Positions 43,728-53,176 of a stretch of DNA of 53,249 nt are shown here, in pieces. The notes beneath the pieces were generated by a model that saw nothing but the letters and a program-made list of their open reading frames with translations, ran no database searches and was not told the origin of the DNA. The stretch comes from Bacteroidales bacterium (GTDB taxonomy: Bacteria; Bacteroidota; Bacteroidia; Bacteroidales; JAADGE01), in contig JAIORQ010000017.1 of assembly GCA_021108035.1 (NCBI GenBank), positions 1-53,249 of the forward strand, read 5' to 3'. A program made the position numbers and the translations under genes. Position 1 is the first letter of the stretch, and the number at the start of each line of letters is the position of its first letter.

Positions 43728-45653
43728 ATGAATAATTATAAATTTCATATTGTTCCTAAATTACTGTTAATAATAACGCTAATTTTTTTCAGTTCTTATT
43801 CTTTTTCTCAATTATCTGAAAAAGATCAAAAAAAATTAGATGAATTTCTTGAATCTGCTGCTGACTACACTAAAAATGAAGAAATTGAAAAAGCTGCTGT
43901 ATCTTATTATAAAGCGGGTATTTTTTGTATTGAAAAGAATAAAAATAAAGAAGCGATACCTTATATGAAAGAATCTGCTAAACTTTATGCTCAAATTAAG
44001 AATTATGAAAAAGTTATGAAGATATACAGTAATATCGGATTGCTGTTTGCAAACATTGATGATTATGATAAATCGCTGTTATATTTCCAAAGCAGTTTAA
44101 AAATAAGAAAAAATCTCGGTGAAGAAGCTCAAATTGCATCCGGATTATTAGACTTGGCTTATGTTTTATCTGTACAAAAAAAATATAAAGACGCAATATT
44201 AAATGTAATTAAAGCACTTGATATATCGTCTGAAATACAAAATTCTAAATTAATGTTGATCAGTTACAGAATGCTTGCCGAAAACTATCAAAAAATTGGA
44301 AATGAACAAAAAGCAGGTGAATATCTTAACAAATTTGTTTCATTCAGACAATATTATAAAAAAAATGTTACAGAAGAAATGGTAAGCGATGAGCGTGTAA
44401 AAACTATTGCCGAATTAAGCATTAAAGATGCAGAAGCAAGAGCAAAACAGTTGGAATACGAGTTAATGATGAAAGATAAAGAATTAGCAGAAGATACCTT
44501 AAAAAGTAAAATAAAAGCAAAAGAAGATTCTTTAGCAATATCAGAAGCAAGATTTTTAATGGCAAAAAGTGAAAAAGACCGCCTTGAAACAGAAAAAAAA
44601 TTGGCAAAAATTCAACAAGAACAAGACCAACTACAAGACCGAGCAAAACGAAGGCTGACATTTTCAATTTTTGCAGGTATAATTATAGTTATTGTATTAA
44701 TTTCTGTAGGATTATTACTTAATATTAGAAAAAGTAAGAAACACAATAAAATGCTTACTTCAACTAATAAAAAAATTGCTGAACAAAATAAAAATATTGA
44801 ATTGAAAAATGAAGAGCTTACTGATGCTTTTCAAAAAATTGATGAACAAAATAAGGACATTAACTCCAGTATTGATTATGCCGTAAATATTCAAAGTTCA
44901 CTATTACCTGCACAAGAAAATCTAAACAAATTTATTAAAGATTCTTTTATATTATTTAAACCGAGAGACAAAGTAAGTGGAGACTTCTATTGGTTTAAAG
45001 ATGCATATATTTCTAACGGAACAGGAGGTACTCACAGAAAAGTATATATATCGGCAATTGATTGTACCGGACACGGTGTTCCCGGTGCTTTTCTCTCAAT
45101 GATGAGTTATAACTTGTTGGACAATATAATTGACGAGAAACATGTTTATAAACCCGGAGAAATTTTAGACGAATTGCATAAAGGAGTAAGAAAAACTTTA
45201 AGACAAGAAGAAACTGCTAATCGAGACGGTATGGATATGGCATTATGCAGTTATGATCCCGAAAATAATATATTAGAATTTGCCGGAGCAAAAAACCCTT
45301 TAATCTATATGAAAGACGGCAAAATATATCGTTTAAAAGGAAATATTAAACCCATAGGAGGTATCATTCATCAAAAAAGTGAAGAAAAATATTTTAACAA
45401 TAATATAATTAAAATTGACAGCCCTACTACAGCTTATATGTTTTCTGACGGCTTTGCAGATCAAGTAGGAGAAGAAACCGGGCGTAAGCTCATGACCAAG
45501 TTTTTCAGGAACTTACTGGCAGAAATTCATGAAAAACCTATGGATGAACAACGAGAAATATTAGATTTATTTTTAAAAAAATGGCAAGGAAATACAGAAC
45601 AAATTGATGATATTATTGTTATAGGTTTCAAACTTTACCCAAATAAAATTTGA
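43728..45653 (+). CDS. TPR - transmembrane - SpoIIE/PP2C phosphatase (SiaA-like)
   Basis: A 641-residue signalling protein. The start at 43728 (MNNYKFHIVPKLLLIITLIFFSSYSFSQ) gives a signal peptide; an upstream ATG at 43677 adds 17 residues. Periplasmic TPRs (about 25-215) and a coiled coil precede one transmembrane helix (FAGIIIVIVLISVGLLL, about 314-331), then a second coiled coil. The cytosolic PP2C domain (about 400-641) has its metal-binding aspartates in SGDFYWFK, AIDCTGHGVPGAFLS, DGMDMAL, SDGFADQVG and DDIIVIGF. It is expected to dephosphorylate the SiaC-like protein in response to an envelope signal. It leads a run of four plus-strand genes to 50594. Confidence 0.85.
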   Translation: MNNYKFHIVPKLLLIITLIFFSSYSFSQLSEKDQKKLDEFLESAADYTKNEEIEKAAVSYYKAGIFCIEKNKNKEAIPYMKESAKLYAQIKNYEKVMKIYSNIGLLFANIDDYDKSLLYFQSSLKIRKNLGEEAQIASGLLDLAYVLSVQKKYKDAILNVIKALDISSEIQNSKLMLISYRMLAENYQKIGNEQKAGEYLNKFVSFRQYYKKNVTEEMVSDERVKTIAELSIKDAEARAKQLEYELMMKDKELAEDTLKSKIKAKEDSLAISEARFLMAKSEKDRLETEKKLAKIQQEQDQLQDRAKRRLTFSIFAGIIIVIVLISVGLLLNIRKSKKHNKMLTSTNKKIAEQNKNIELKNEELTDAFQKIDEQNKDINSSIDYAVNIQSSLLPAQENLNKFIKDSFILFKPRDKVSGDFYWFKDAYISNGTGGTHRKVYISAIDCTGHGVPGAFLSMMSYNLLDNIIDEKHVYKPGEILDELHKGVRKTLRQEETANRDGMDMALCSYDPENNILEFAGAKNPLIYMKDGKIYRLKGNIKPIGGIIHQKSEEKYFNNNIIKIDSPTTAYMFSDGFADQVGEETGRKLMTKFFRNLLAEIHEKPMDEQREILDLFLKKWQGNTEQIDDIIVIGFKLYPNKI

Positions 45654-45722
45654 TAATCAAATATTTATATATACTTTTACTTATTAATTCAGATTTTTTT
45701 AACTATTTAAAACTAAAGTATC

Positions 45723-46307
45723 ATGAAAAAACTAACTATTACTTTATTAGCAGTTATCTTTTCAATAGGAGCTGCTATTTCTCAGCCTATATCTGATATG
45801 GGTATTATACCTGTCGGTATAACTTTAAATTCAATATTAAGACTGAATATTACAAACGGCGGTAGTATTGAATATGTAGTTAATACAATGGACCAATATA
45901 CCAACGGTGTACCAAACGGACCTGAATATACTACCAGTTTTACAGTAGCTTCTTCTGTTGATTTTGATATTGATTTATCTACAGATGCTGCAGCATTTAC
46001 CGGAGTAGATAATGCCGCAGCTCCAAATACCATGGCTTTGGGTTATTTAGGTTATGGATTAACTTATGACGGTACAGGTGCAGCAGTTGATTATGCTTTT
46101 CTTCCTGCTATAGGTGCAGTAGCTCCTTTAGCAGCCGGTCCCGTTTCTATTATTACAGGTGGTGCCGGTGTTTCTGCAGGAGATATCAATAAAAATGCTT
46201 TTTCCATCTTATGGGAATTAGGTACTGTTAACACAACGAATCCGCTTCTCGGAATTACGTCTGACAGATATGTAGTTAACGTATTTCTTGAGTTACAAGG
46301 TAAATAA
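45723..46307 (+). CDS. Fimbrial-subunit-like secreted protein 1
   Basis: The 194-residue product has a signal peptide (MKKLTITLLAVIFSIGAAISQ). A small beta-rich domain follows with GGSIEYVVNTMDQYTNGV, low in charge and rich in Ala, Gly, Thr and Val, ending in DRYVVNVFLELQGK. The next-but-one element is a paralog with the same opening motif (GGSVNFYVNTFDKYQNGI). Size, composition and paired arrangement before a large barrel gene are as in chaperone-usher subunits, but I cannot place it in a named family. The final alternating hydrophobic strand could be the one presented to a chaperone. An mRNA hairpin follows its stop. Confidence 0.6.
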   Translation: MKKLTITLLAVIFSIGAAISQPISDMGIIPVGITLNSILRLNITNGGSIEYVVNTMDQYTNGVPNGPEYTTSFTVASSVDFDIDLSTDAAAFTGVDNAAAPNTMALGYLGYGLTYDGTGAAVDYAFLPAIGAVAPLAAGPVSIITGGAGVSAGDINKNAFSILWELGTVNTTNPLLGITSDRYVVNVFLELQGK

Positions 46308-46323
46308 TATATATATGTCAACT

Positions 46324-46356
46324 ATCCCAATTATTCAAATCAAGATTAATTGGGAT
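46324..46356 (+). other. Intercistronic hairpin between the two subunit-like genes
   Basis: Perfect 10-base-pair stem (ATCCCAATTA at 46324-46333, TAATTGGGAT at 46347-46356) with a 13-base loop and no following T-run, 16 bases after the first subunit stop. It could stabilise the upstream message or lower readthrough. Confidence 0.7.
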
Positions 46357-46403
46357 ATAACTATTTTTGAATATATATTTATTTATATAGTTATATTATA
46401 GCT

Positions 46404-46952
46404 ATGGTAAAATACTTGATTAGGATATTTATTGTTGTTGTTACTCTGTTAATTTTAAGATTGAGTATCCAAGGTCAACAAACTACCGCAAGATTAACGA
46501 TTAATTCCGGAGGCTCTGTTAATTTTTATGTTAATACATTTGATAAATATCAAAACGGTATTACTTATAATAATTGGACAACTGTTACAGTATATTTTAT
46601 TGACACTTTAGCCGGTGCCATACCAACCGGAATGCTTTGGAAATTAGATGTAAAAGCAATGGCCGGTAACATTAGCGGTACTCTCGGAAATTTGAACTTG
46701 AATACAGTTGAACTCGTTGCTACACACGGAGGGGGACCTGCTGCTACTTTCTCTCCTGTATTTGCATTAAGTGCAATAGATCAAAGTCTTGTAACTGCCG
46801 GTGCACAAACAAATGTTGCTGTTCCGGTTTTAACTACAGTAAATATTACATATCATTGCGGAAAAAGTATAACAGTTGCGGATAACTCCTTACTTGGGAA
46901 AATGCCTGATTATTATGCTGTTGATATACAATTAACACTTCGTGAAGATTAA
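46404..46952 (+). CDS. Fimbrial-subunit-like secreted protein 2
   Basis: The 182-residue product has a signal peptide (MVKYLIRIFIVVVTLLILRLSIQGQ) and a beta-rich domain paralogous to the preceding protein (GGSVNFYVNTFDKYQNGI, and a C-terminal YYAVDIQLTLRED strand). One or two cysteines are seen late in the domain (ITYHCGKSI). It lies 96 bases after the first subunit and 66 before the barrel gene, on the same strand. It may be a minor or tip subunit; this is inference from operon context. Confidence 0.6.
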   Translation: MVKYLIRIFIVVVTLLILRLSIQGQQTTARLTINSGGSVNFYVNTFDKYQNGITYNNWTTVTVYFIDTLAGAIPTGMLWKLDVKAMAGNISGTLGNLNLNTVELVATHGGGPAATFSPVFALSAIDQSLVTAGAQTNVAVPVLTTVNITYHCGKSITVADNSLLGKMPDYYAVDIQLTLRED

Positions 46953-47018
46953 CTTATTCCTAATCAGTTATTATATTATTGCTTAATCAATAATTATTAC
47001 AAATTATTAGGATTTTAA

Positions 47019-50000
47019 ATGGTAGTTTTGTTAAGATATTTGTTAATTTCTATTATCTTCATTATAATTAATACTGAAATTAAGGGTCAAACTGATTTCA
47101 GTAAGAATGATTTGGAAATTAGATTTTTTAAGGATAATGTGGAAATCAAACCGGGCAAATCCTTTTTCAATATACTTTCGATAAAAAACAAATCCGACAG
47201 AAACATTGAATTCAATGTTCAATTTAATACACCAAAGGGTTGGGAAATAATCGGAAATGCCTTTGAAAAATACTCCCTTCCGGCTCATGAAAATATCAAT
47301 CTTCCTGTAAGAGCAGCTGTTTCCAAGGATGCAAAAGGCGGAGTCGGATATGTAATAGTTGCATCTGTTACCGATAAAAAAGGGGCAACTGTTGCAACTG
47401 AATATAGTTTCTCAAATTTACCTGTTGAATCTGACGTTCAAGTAAAAACTTCCAAAAGTTCTTTATATTTCGATCATAAAGATTTGAGTTCTTCATTTAC
47501 TGTTAATTTTAATAATACCGGAAATATTGATGAAATTGTTAATGTTAAACTTGTTCCCGAGAATTCAATATCCGTTGAAGGTTCTCAAGATAATATACTT
47601 ATTGAAGATGTTACAGTTCCGGTTAGTGAGTCTAAGGAAGTTTCTTATAATATCAATCTTAAAGAGGATGTTGATTTTCAAAAATTTCAATTTCACAGAG
47701 TTAATCTTTTTTTCAATTTAACTGATACTGTGATTAATCGTACAGTTTGGTTCAAATATTTAGATTGGAAATTCGAAAATGTTTTTTCTAACAATGAAAA
47801 GCCTTTAAATCTTGAAGCTACTGCTTATAACCTTTTCAATAAAGGCAAAACTTTATATAGATTCAGAGTTTACGGGAAAATTCTTTTAAAGAATAAAAGA
47901 GACATCAGATATTCTTTTGAAAATATAAACAGGGACAGTTATAGTAATAGTTTATGGGTCAACAGTAGATTTCTTGTGCAATTAAATACACCCAAAACAA
48001 TGATATATATTGGTGATAATACAAGAAACTATGAACAGAATATGAATGGCAGAGGAATATCAATAGCTCAAAAGATCAAAAACAGAAGTGAGATTTCCGG
48101 TACTGTTACAAGAAGACTAACCCGAGATGTAAATAAGTTCGGAACTTCTTTCAATCATCGTTTTAAAATTCCTCTTTCTTTTGAATTGGGCGGAGCTTAT
48201 GTAGATGAACTTGATCAAAATATTAAATCCTATTTGGGCTATGGTGAAATCTCCGGAAAAGTTGCCAAAAACTATATATTTTCTATGTTATATGCAAACA
48301 GCCAAACAAATGATCAATCAAATAATTTGAATGAAACATACACCGGTTGGGGCTATCGTACTAATTTTATTAGTACTGTAAAAAAATTAAAATTGAGAGT
48401 ATCAAGTGAATATGGTTCTCCGAATTATACGGGATACACAAAAGGCAGATTTTTGTTAAACGGAACAGCTTCTATGCCTGTTTTTGAGAGAAGTAACATA
48501 CAAATGACATATTACAATCAAGCATACAGACCTTCATATAGGGTTAATGATATATATGTATCAGACAGATCAACAAAAAGTCAATTCCTGAATATTAGAT
48601 ATTTATCAAATATTATAAATAATGTCTTCTTATTCGCAGGTCCGGAAATTGAACAAAAAAGTACTAACAGTTATTTTTCCATGGCTCCGGAGAATCCTTT
48701 TTCTACATACTCCGCTAAGGGAGAAGTCGGTTTAATGGTTTTTCAGAAATATTCAGGCAATTCTGTTTCATTTTCCGGAAAATACGGATTCACTAATGTT
48801 TATCAATATCCGACTGAATTAAATGAAACACCTGCTACACTATTAGGAAATGACCAATTCAATATTGCTGAATTAACTTTCAACATGAAACGTAAATACT
48901 TTAATGTTAACCTTATTTACTATCACGGACCATATAGTATTTCTCAGGAGTTTGTCTATTTTTATACAAATTTCTTTTCAAGATCTCTCAATATTATGCC
49001 GACTTATGAAAGATTTTTATATAAAAAAGCTCTAAAAATGACATTAAGAGGGTCATATATTTACAATATCTCAACAAAAAATAACAGGATATATTTAAAT
49101 TCGAGTTTGGATTGGTATGCCAATAAAGGTTGGACTTTTAGATTTTTAAATACAACTTCATATCAAAAAACAAACAGTTCTTCAGATATTTCCTCTTATG
49201 CTACTACATATTTTGAATTTGCAATCAGAAAATCCTTTAACATTAATCAACCAAGATTAAAATACTTTAATTATAAAGCTGTATTTTACAAAGACCTCAA
49301 CGGAAACCGAAAACATGATGTAAATGAACCGGGTGTATCCCGAGTTTTATCTGATATTAAAAGAAATGATCCCATAAAGGATATCCAAGACCCAAACTAT
49401 AACGGAGAATTTATTAATAATGACCTTCTTTCAAATCAAGAAGGAAACATTGAATATATGAATATGCCCGAAGGCGAATATAAAATTAAATACACTCCTC
49501 AAAATATTAATTTGGGTACTTTTGAAACCGAAACCGTTGAGAAAGTTTTTCAAATCCACAGTGATACAGTAATGCATATCCCATTCCTTGAAAGAAATAA
49601 ACTTTTCGGAAAGGTAAATTTGAACAGAACAAAACATTCAGCTCTTGGTGAAATTCCTATTGATAATATCAAAATAACCGTAGAAGGAAATGAGAAAACT
49701 TATTCAAGCTTAACAGATAAAGCCGGTAATTTTGAGTTATATATCCCTGTTGCAGATTATTATAAAGTTAAAATTATAAATATTTTCAGAGAACATTTTA
49801 CATTAAGAAATGAATATTATATAGTAAAATTTAATGGTTATAAACATTTTGAATTAAGTTTTGACTTTGATGAAAAAGAAAGAACTATAGCTTTTGATGA
49901 AAGTGACTTCCTAATTGATGATGATGATGAAGTTGACGGTGATTTTACATTTGATGATATTAAAGTGATAAAGCAAACAAACTTAAAAGGAATAATAAAA

Positions 50001-50594
50001 GATGCTAACTCATTGATACCGATACATTCAACAATATCAGTATTTAACGGATCAGGAGAATTGATATCAGAAACAGCATCAAGTAACAGAACAGGGGTTT
50101 ATTTTACATCTTTCTTTGCAGGTGATAATTATTACTTAAAAGCTTATTCAAAAGGTTATTGGGTTTATACAGAAAATTTAAATATTCAGCAAGTTACAAC
50201 ATTTGAAAACATCAATCTTGATGTAATGTTAAAAAAGATAATCATAGATGAAGAAATAAAAGAGGATAAATTTAGATTTAAATCTGAAAGTGCTGAATTA
50301 ACACCTCTCGCTAAAGCCGAACTTGATAACATTTTGAAATTACTATTCTTAAATCCGAGTATTCATATAGAAATTTCAGGACATACTGATAATATTGAAA
50401 CATTACTTGTAAATGCTAAACAACTGTCCAAAGCCAGAGCTGGAGCTGTTGCTGCTTATTTGGTAAAAAACGGTATGAAAGAAAACCAAATAAAAATTAT
50501 AGCAAGGGGTAATTCTGACCCTAAAAGTAAAGAAGATTCTGAAGCCGGTCGGATACGTAACAGAAGAGTTGATATAAAAGTCGCAGGATTTTAA
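47019..50594 (+). CDS. Large outer-membrane barrel protein with Ig-like, SdrD-like and OmpA domains (usher-like)
   Basis: A 1191-residue protein with a signal peptide to about 24 (IIFIIINTEIKGQ). Residues 25-240 contain two Ig/CARDB-like domains (FFNILSIKNKSDRNIEFNVQ, FTVNFNNTGNIDEIVNV). About 250-745 is a long run of alternating aromatic amphipathic strands (LFAGPEIEQKS, FNVNLIYYHGPYSI), as in an outer-membrane beta-barrel. Then come an SdrD/Cna-B-like module (VFYKDLNGNRKHDVNEPGV), further beta-sandwich domains, an acidic stretch (about 961-980, IDDDDEVDGDF) and a carboxypeptidase-regulatory-like domain. A C-terminal OmpA domain (about 1084-1191, ISGHTDN, RIRNRRVDIKV) should tether it to peptidoglycan. 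Size and order suggest an usher-like export pore; barrel and usher role are inferred from composition and context. Confidence 0.6.
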   Translation: MVVLLRYLLISIIFIIINTEIKGQTDFSKNDLEIRFFKDNVEIKPGKSFFNILSIKNKSDRNIEFNVQFNTPKGWEIIGNAFEKYSLPAHENINLPVRAAVSKDAKGGVGYVIVASVTDKKGATVATEYSFSNLPVESDVQVKTSKSSLYFDHKDLSSSFTVNFNNTGNIDEIVNVKLVPENSISVEGSQDNILIEDVTVPVSESKEVSYNINLKEDVDFQKFQFHRVNLFFNLTDTVINRTVWFKYLDWKFENVFSNNEKPLNLEATAYNLFNKGKTLYRFRVYGKILLKNKRDIRYSFENINRDSYSNSLWVNSRFLVQLNTPKTMIYIGDNTRNYEQNMNGRGISIAQKIKNRSEISGTVTRRLTRDVNKFGTSFNHRFKIPLSFELGGAYVDELDQNIKSYLGYGEISGKVAKNYIFSMLYANSQTNDQSNNLNETYTGWGYRTNFISTVKKLKLRVSSEYGSPNYTGYTKGRFLLNGTASMPVFERSNIQMTYYNQAYRPSYRVNDIYVSDRSTKSQFLNIRYLSNIINNVFLFAGPEIEQKSTNSYFSMAPENPFSTYSAKGEVGLMVFQKYSGNSVSFSGKYGFTNVYQYPTELNETPATLLGNDQFNIAELTFNMKRKYFNVNLIYYHGPYSISQEFVYFYTNFFSRSLNIMPTYERFLYKKALKMTLRGSYIYNISTKNNRIYLNSSLDWYANKGWTFRFLNTTSYQKTNSSSDISSYATTYFEFAIRKSFNINQPRLKYFNYKAVFYKDLNGNRKHDVNEPGVSRVLSDIKRNDPIKDIQDPNYNGEFINNDLLSNQEGNIEYMNMPEGEYKIKYTPQNINLGTFETETVEKVFQIHSDTVMHIPFLERNKLFGKVNLNRTKHSALGEIPIDNIKITVEGNEKTYSSLTDKAGNFELYIPVADYYKVKIINIFREHFTLRNEYYIVKFNGYKHFELSFDFDEKERTIAFDESDFLIDDDDEVDGDFTFDDIKVIKQTNLKGIIKDANSLIPIHSTISVFNGSGELISETASSNRTGVYFTSFFAGDNYYLKAYSKGYWVYTENLNIQQVTTFENINLDVMLKKIIIDEEIKEDKFRFKSESAELTPLAKAELDNILKLLFLNPSIHIEISGHTDNIETLLVNAKQLSKARAGAVAAYLVKNGMKENQIKIIARGNSDPKSKEDSEAGRIRNRRVDIKVAGF

Positions 50595-51098
50595 TTATTT
50601 CAATTTTTCCTCATAAATTGCAAAATTTTCTTCATCAAATACAGTAAAAATCACTTTTTCTATTGAAGAATGTATTTTTAAAAATTCTTTTACGGTATTT
50701 ATTGCTGTTTCAGCAGCTTTATCTTTAGGAAAATGATAAACTCCCGTACTTATATTAGGAAATGCAATTGACTTCAAATTATTTTCCACAGCAATTTCAA
50801 GACTTCTTCTGTAACAACTTTCCAGTAATTCTGAATCGTTTCTTTTACCTCCGGACCAAACAGGGCCAACTGTATGGATAACATATTTTGCCGGCAAATT
50901 ATAGCCTTTTGTAATTTTTGCATCACCGGTTTCACATCCGTTTAATGTCTTACATTCATTTAATAACTCAATTCCTGCTGCTCTGTGAACAGCACCATCA
51001 ACCCCTCCGCCGCCAAGCAAAGAATTATTTGCGGCATTAACAATGGCATCAACTTCTAATATTGTAATGTCTCCTCTGTAAAGTTCAATTTTATGCAT
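50595..51098 (-). CDS. Macrodomain protein, O-acetyl-ADP-ribose deacetylase-like
   Basis: The 167-residue protein (start ATG 51098, [17 protein letters not shown], matching the family N-terminus) has the macrodomain motifs [20 protein letters not shown] and [12 protein letters not shown]. Relatives such as YmdB hydrolyse O-acetyl-ADP-ribose or remove ADP-ribose from proteins. An upstream ATG at 51125 overlaps the preceding gene and is less likely. It is convergent with the barrel gene, with no gap between the stops, and downstream of a small hypothetical gene. Confidence 0.93.
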   Translation of the reverse strand: MHKIELYRGDITILEVDAIVNAANNSLLGGGGVDGAVHRAAGIELLNECKTLNGCETGDAKITKGYNLPAKYVIHTVGPVWSGGKRNDSELLESCYRRSLEIAVENNLKSIAFPNISTGVYHFPKDKAAETAINTVKEFLKIHSSIEKVIFTVFDEENFAIYEEKLK

Positions 51099-51124
51099 AA
51101 TAGTCAATTTTATTAATATCTCCA

Positions 51125-51568
51125 CTAAAACATATCATTTATTATTTTATCATCAACATTTACAAATTCAGAATGATAATCCTTCTTCAGTTTTTTTGCA
51201 GTTTCCTTAAGGAAATCCGCAATAACATTTATTTCCCATTCAACAGGAGATAATATATCAGTCCAATCACCTCCGCCTTGAGGTGTTCTGCCTCTGAAAC
51301 TACCTTTTGCCACAGATGAATTGTCAAATGCTGCTTTAATTTTTTTATAAATTGAAAAAGTTAATATATCAGGATTTTGTTTAAGAAGTTCCATTATTTT
51401 TCGTGTTATTTTTACAAATTCATCCTCAATAGCTGTCTCTTTATATTGAGCAATGCCATCATCAAATTCAATCATAAAATCTACTCCTTCTTTTCCTGTT
51501 TTAAATTTTTCAGTTAAAAGAAAAAGTTCATTCGCTTTTTGTTCTAACAGATTTTCCATTTTTTGCAA
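51125..51568 (-). CDS. Small hypothetical cytosolic protein
   Basis: I do not recognise the family. The 147 residues have no signal peptide, a helix-rich charged N-terminal half, and a central conserved-looking loop [21 protein letters not shown]. The C-terminal region is helical. It lies 26 bases upstream of the macrodomain gene and 28 bases downstream of the RlpA-like gene on the same strand, so the three are probably one transcript. Nothing further can be said from the sequence. Confidence 0.55.
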   Translation of the reverse strand: MQKMENLLEQKANELFLLTEKFKTGKEGVDFMIEFDDGIAQYKETAIEDEFVKITRKIMELLKQNPDILTFSIYKKIKAAFDNSSVAKGSFRGRTPQGGGDWTDILSPVEWEINVIADFLKETAKKLKKDYHSEFVNVDDKIINDMF

Positions 51569-51596
51569 TTTTATATATTAGGAAACAAGAAAAATA

Positions 51597-51986
51597 TTAT
51601 TTTTTAACCAGCTCAAGTTTAACAGGAATAACACCATCATTTATCATATCAACCGTTAATGCTGCTTTCTTTGAAAGATCAATAACTCTGCCTTTTTTGA
51701 AAGGGCCTCTGTCATTAATTCTTACAATTACACTTTTATTGTTATTCAAATTTGTTACTCTTACTAATGTACCAAACTTTAATGTTTTATGTGCTGCTGT
51801 AAGTTTATTCATATTAAATATCTCCCCGCTTGCTGTTTTCTTTCCGTTAAAACCCGGGCCGTACCAACTTGCTTTTCCTTTCTGATAAAAAACATAATTA
51901 GGGGATGCTTTTTTTTCTTTAGCAACAGAACAAGACATAAAATAAAGCAAAGTAAAAATTAAGGATAATTTCAATAGTTTTTTCAT
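51597..51986 (-). CDS. rlpA: RlpA-like septal-ring lipoprotein (double-psi beta-barrel)
   Basis: The 129-residue lipoprotein has a start at 51986 giving [19 protein letters not shown] (lipobox Cys19); a longer frame reaches 52070 but prefixes 28 residues. The double-psi beta-barrel domain has [33 protein letters not shown] and VRINDRGPF. Family members bind or cleave denuded peptidoglycan strands (lytic transglycosylase activity in some). There is no SPOR domain. It is divergent from the DAHP synthase gene, 110 bases apart. Confidence 0.88.
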   Translation of the reverse strand: MKKLLKLSLIFTLLYFMSCSVAKEKKASPNYVFYQKGKASWYGPGFNGKKTASGEIFNMNKLTAAHKTLKFGTLVRVTNLNNNKSVIVRINDRGPFKKGRVIDLSKKAALTVDMINDGVIPVKLELVKK

Positions 51987-52096
51987 TAAAATTTTATTTA
52001 AAATAATAAGTATATCTACAAAATTATTAAAAATATTCATTAACCGAATTTCTTTGCTTATTTTTGACAAAAAAATGATTTTGAGAAAAAGAATAA

Positions 52097-53176
52097 ATGA
52101 AACAAATTTTTAAAAATCGCAATAACGGAGAATTAATTATTATAGCAGGACCTTGCAGTGCAGAATCTGAAGATCAGGTTATTGATACTGCAAAGGAAAT
52201 TGCTCGCAGTAATAAAGTAAAAATCTTCAGAGCCGGAATATGGAAACCGCGAACAAAACCGGGAAATTTTGAAGGTGTAGGTGAAATTGGATTAGATTGG
52301 CTGAAAAAAGTTAAACAAATAACAGGACTCTTAACAACAACCGAAGCAGCAACACCCGAACATATTGAAACAATTCTAAAACACAGAGATGCTGTCGATA
52401 TTATTTGGATAGGAGCTCGAACTACTGCAAATCCTTTTTCTGTACAAGCATTAGCCGATGTTTTAACAGGGATTGATATACCTGTTATGGTAAAAAATCC
52501 GTTAAATCCGGATGTTAAATTATGGGCAGGAGCAATTGAACGTTTTGCAAAAGCAGGTATAAAAGATATAGCTGCTGTTCACAGAGGTTTTTATCCGTTC
52601 CAAGATACTAATCTAAGAAATCTTCCGAAATGGGAACTTGCAATTGAAATTAAAAGTATTTTTCCGAAAATTCCTATTATAAATGATCCCAGTCATATAT
52701 CAGGCAACAGAAAATATATTGCAGAAATTGCACAAAAAGCTTTGAATTTAAATTTTGACGGATTAATGATAGAAACTCATATAAATCCGTCGGCAGCATT
52801 AAGTGATTCAAATCAACAAATAACACCCGAAACTTTAATAAAACTTTTAGATAATTTACAGATCAGAAAAGCGACTTCAAATAATTCAGAGTTTTCTGAA
52901 CTTTTGGAGCGATACAGAGAACAGATAGACTCTATTGATTATCAACTTCTTGAACTCATCAGCAAACGAATGAAAATTGTTAAAGACATTGGTGAATATA
53001 AATTAAAAAATAATATAACTATTTTTCAACTAAAACGTTGGTTAGATATTATATTGACCAGAAAAGAATTCGGCCGATCAATAGGTTTAGATGAACAATT
53101 TATTAAAAAACTGCTTTCATTAGTACACAGAGAGTCAATCAGAAAGCAATCCGAAATAATGAATAAAAAAAAATAA
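52097..53176 (+). CDS. Bifunctional DAHP synthase / chorismate mutase
   Basis: The 359-residue fusion starts the shikimate pathway and commits chorismate to prephenate. Residues 1-260 form a type I-beta-like DAHP synthase ([51 protein letters not shown]), which condenses phosphoenolpyruvate and erythrose 4-phosphate. Residues 265-359 form an AroQ chorismate mutase ([21 protein letters not shown]). The fusion with the mutase at the C-terminus is characteristic of Bacteroidota. The remaining bases 53177-53249 hold nothing recognisable. Confidence 0.95.
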   Translation: MKQIFKNRNNGELIIIAGPCSAESEDQVIDTAKEIARSNKVKIFRAGIWKPRTKPGNFEGVGEIGLDWLKKVKQITGLLTTTEAATPEHIETILKHRDAVDIIWIGARTTANPFSVQALADVLTGIDIPVMVKNPLNPDVKLWAGAIERFAKAGIKDIAAVHRGFYPFQDTNLRNLPKWELAIEIKSIFPKIPIINDPSHISGNRKYIAEIAQKALNLNFDGLMIETHINPSAALSDSNQQITPETLIKLLDNLQIRKATSNNSEFSELLERYREQIDSIDYQLLELISKRMKIVKDIGEYKLKNNITIFQLKRWLDIILTRKEFGRSIGLDEQFIKKLLSLVHRESIRKQSEIMNKKK

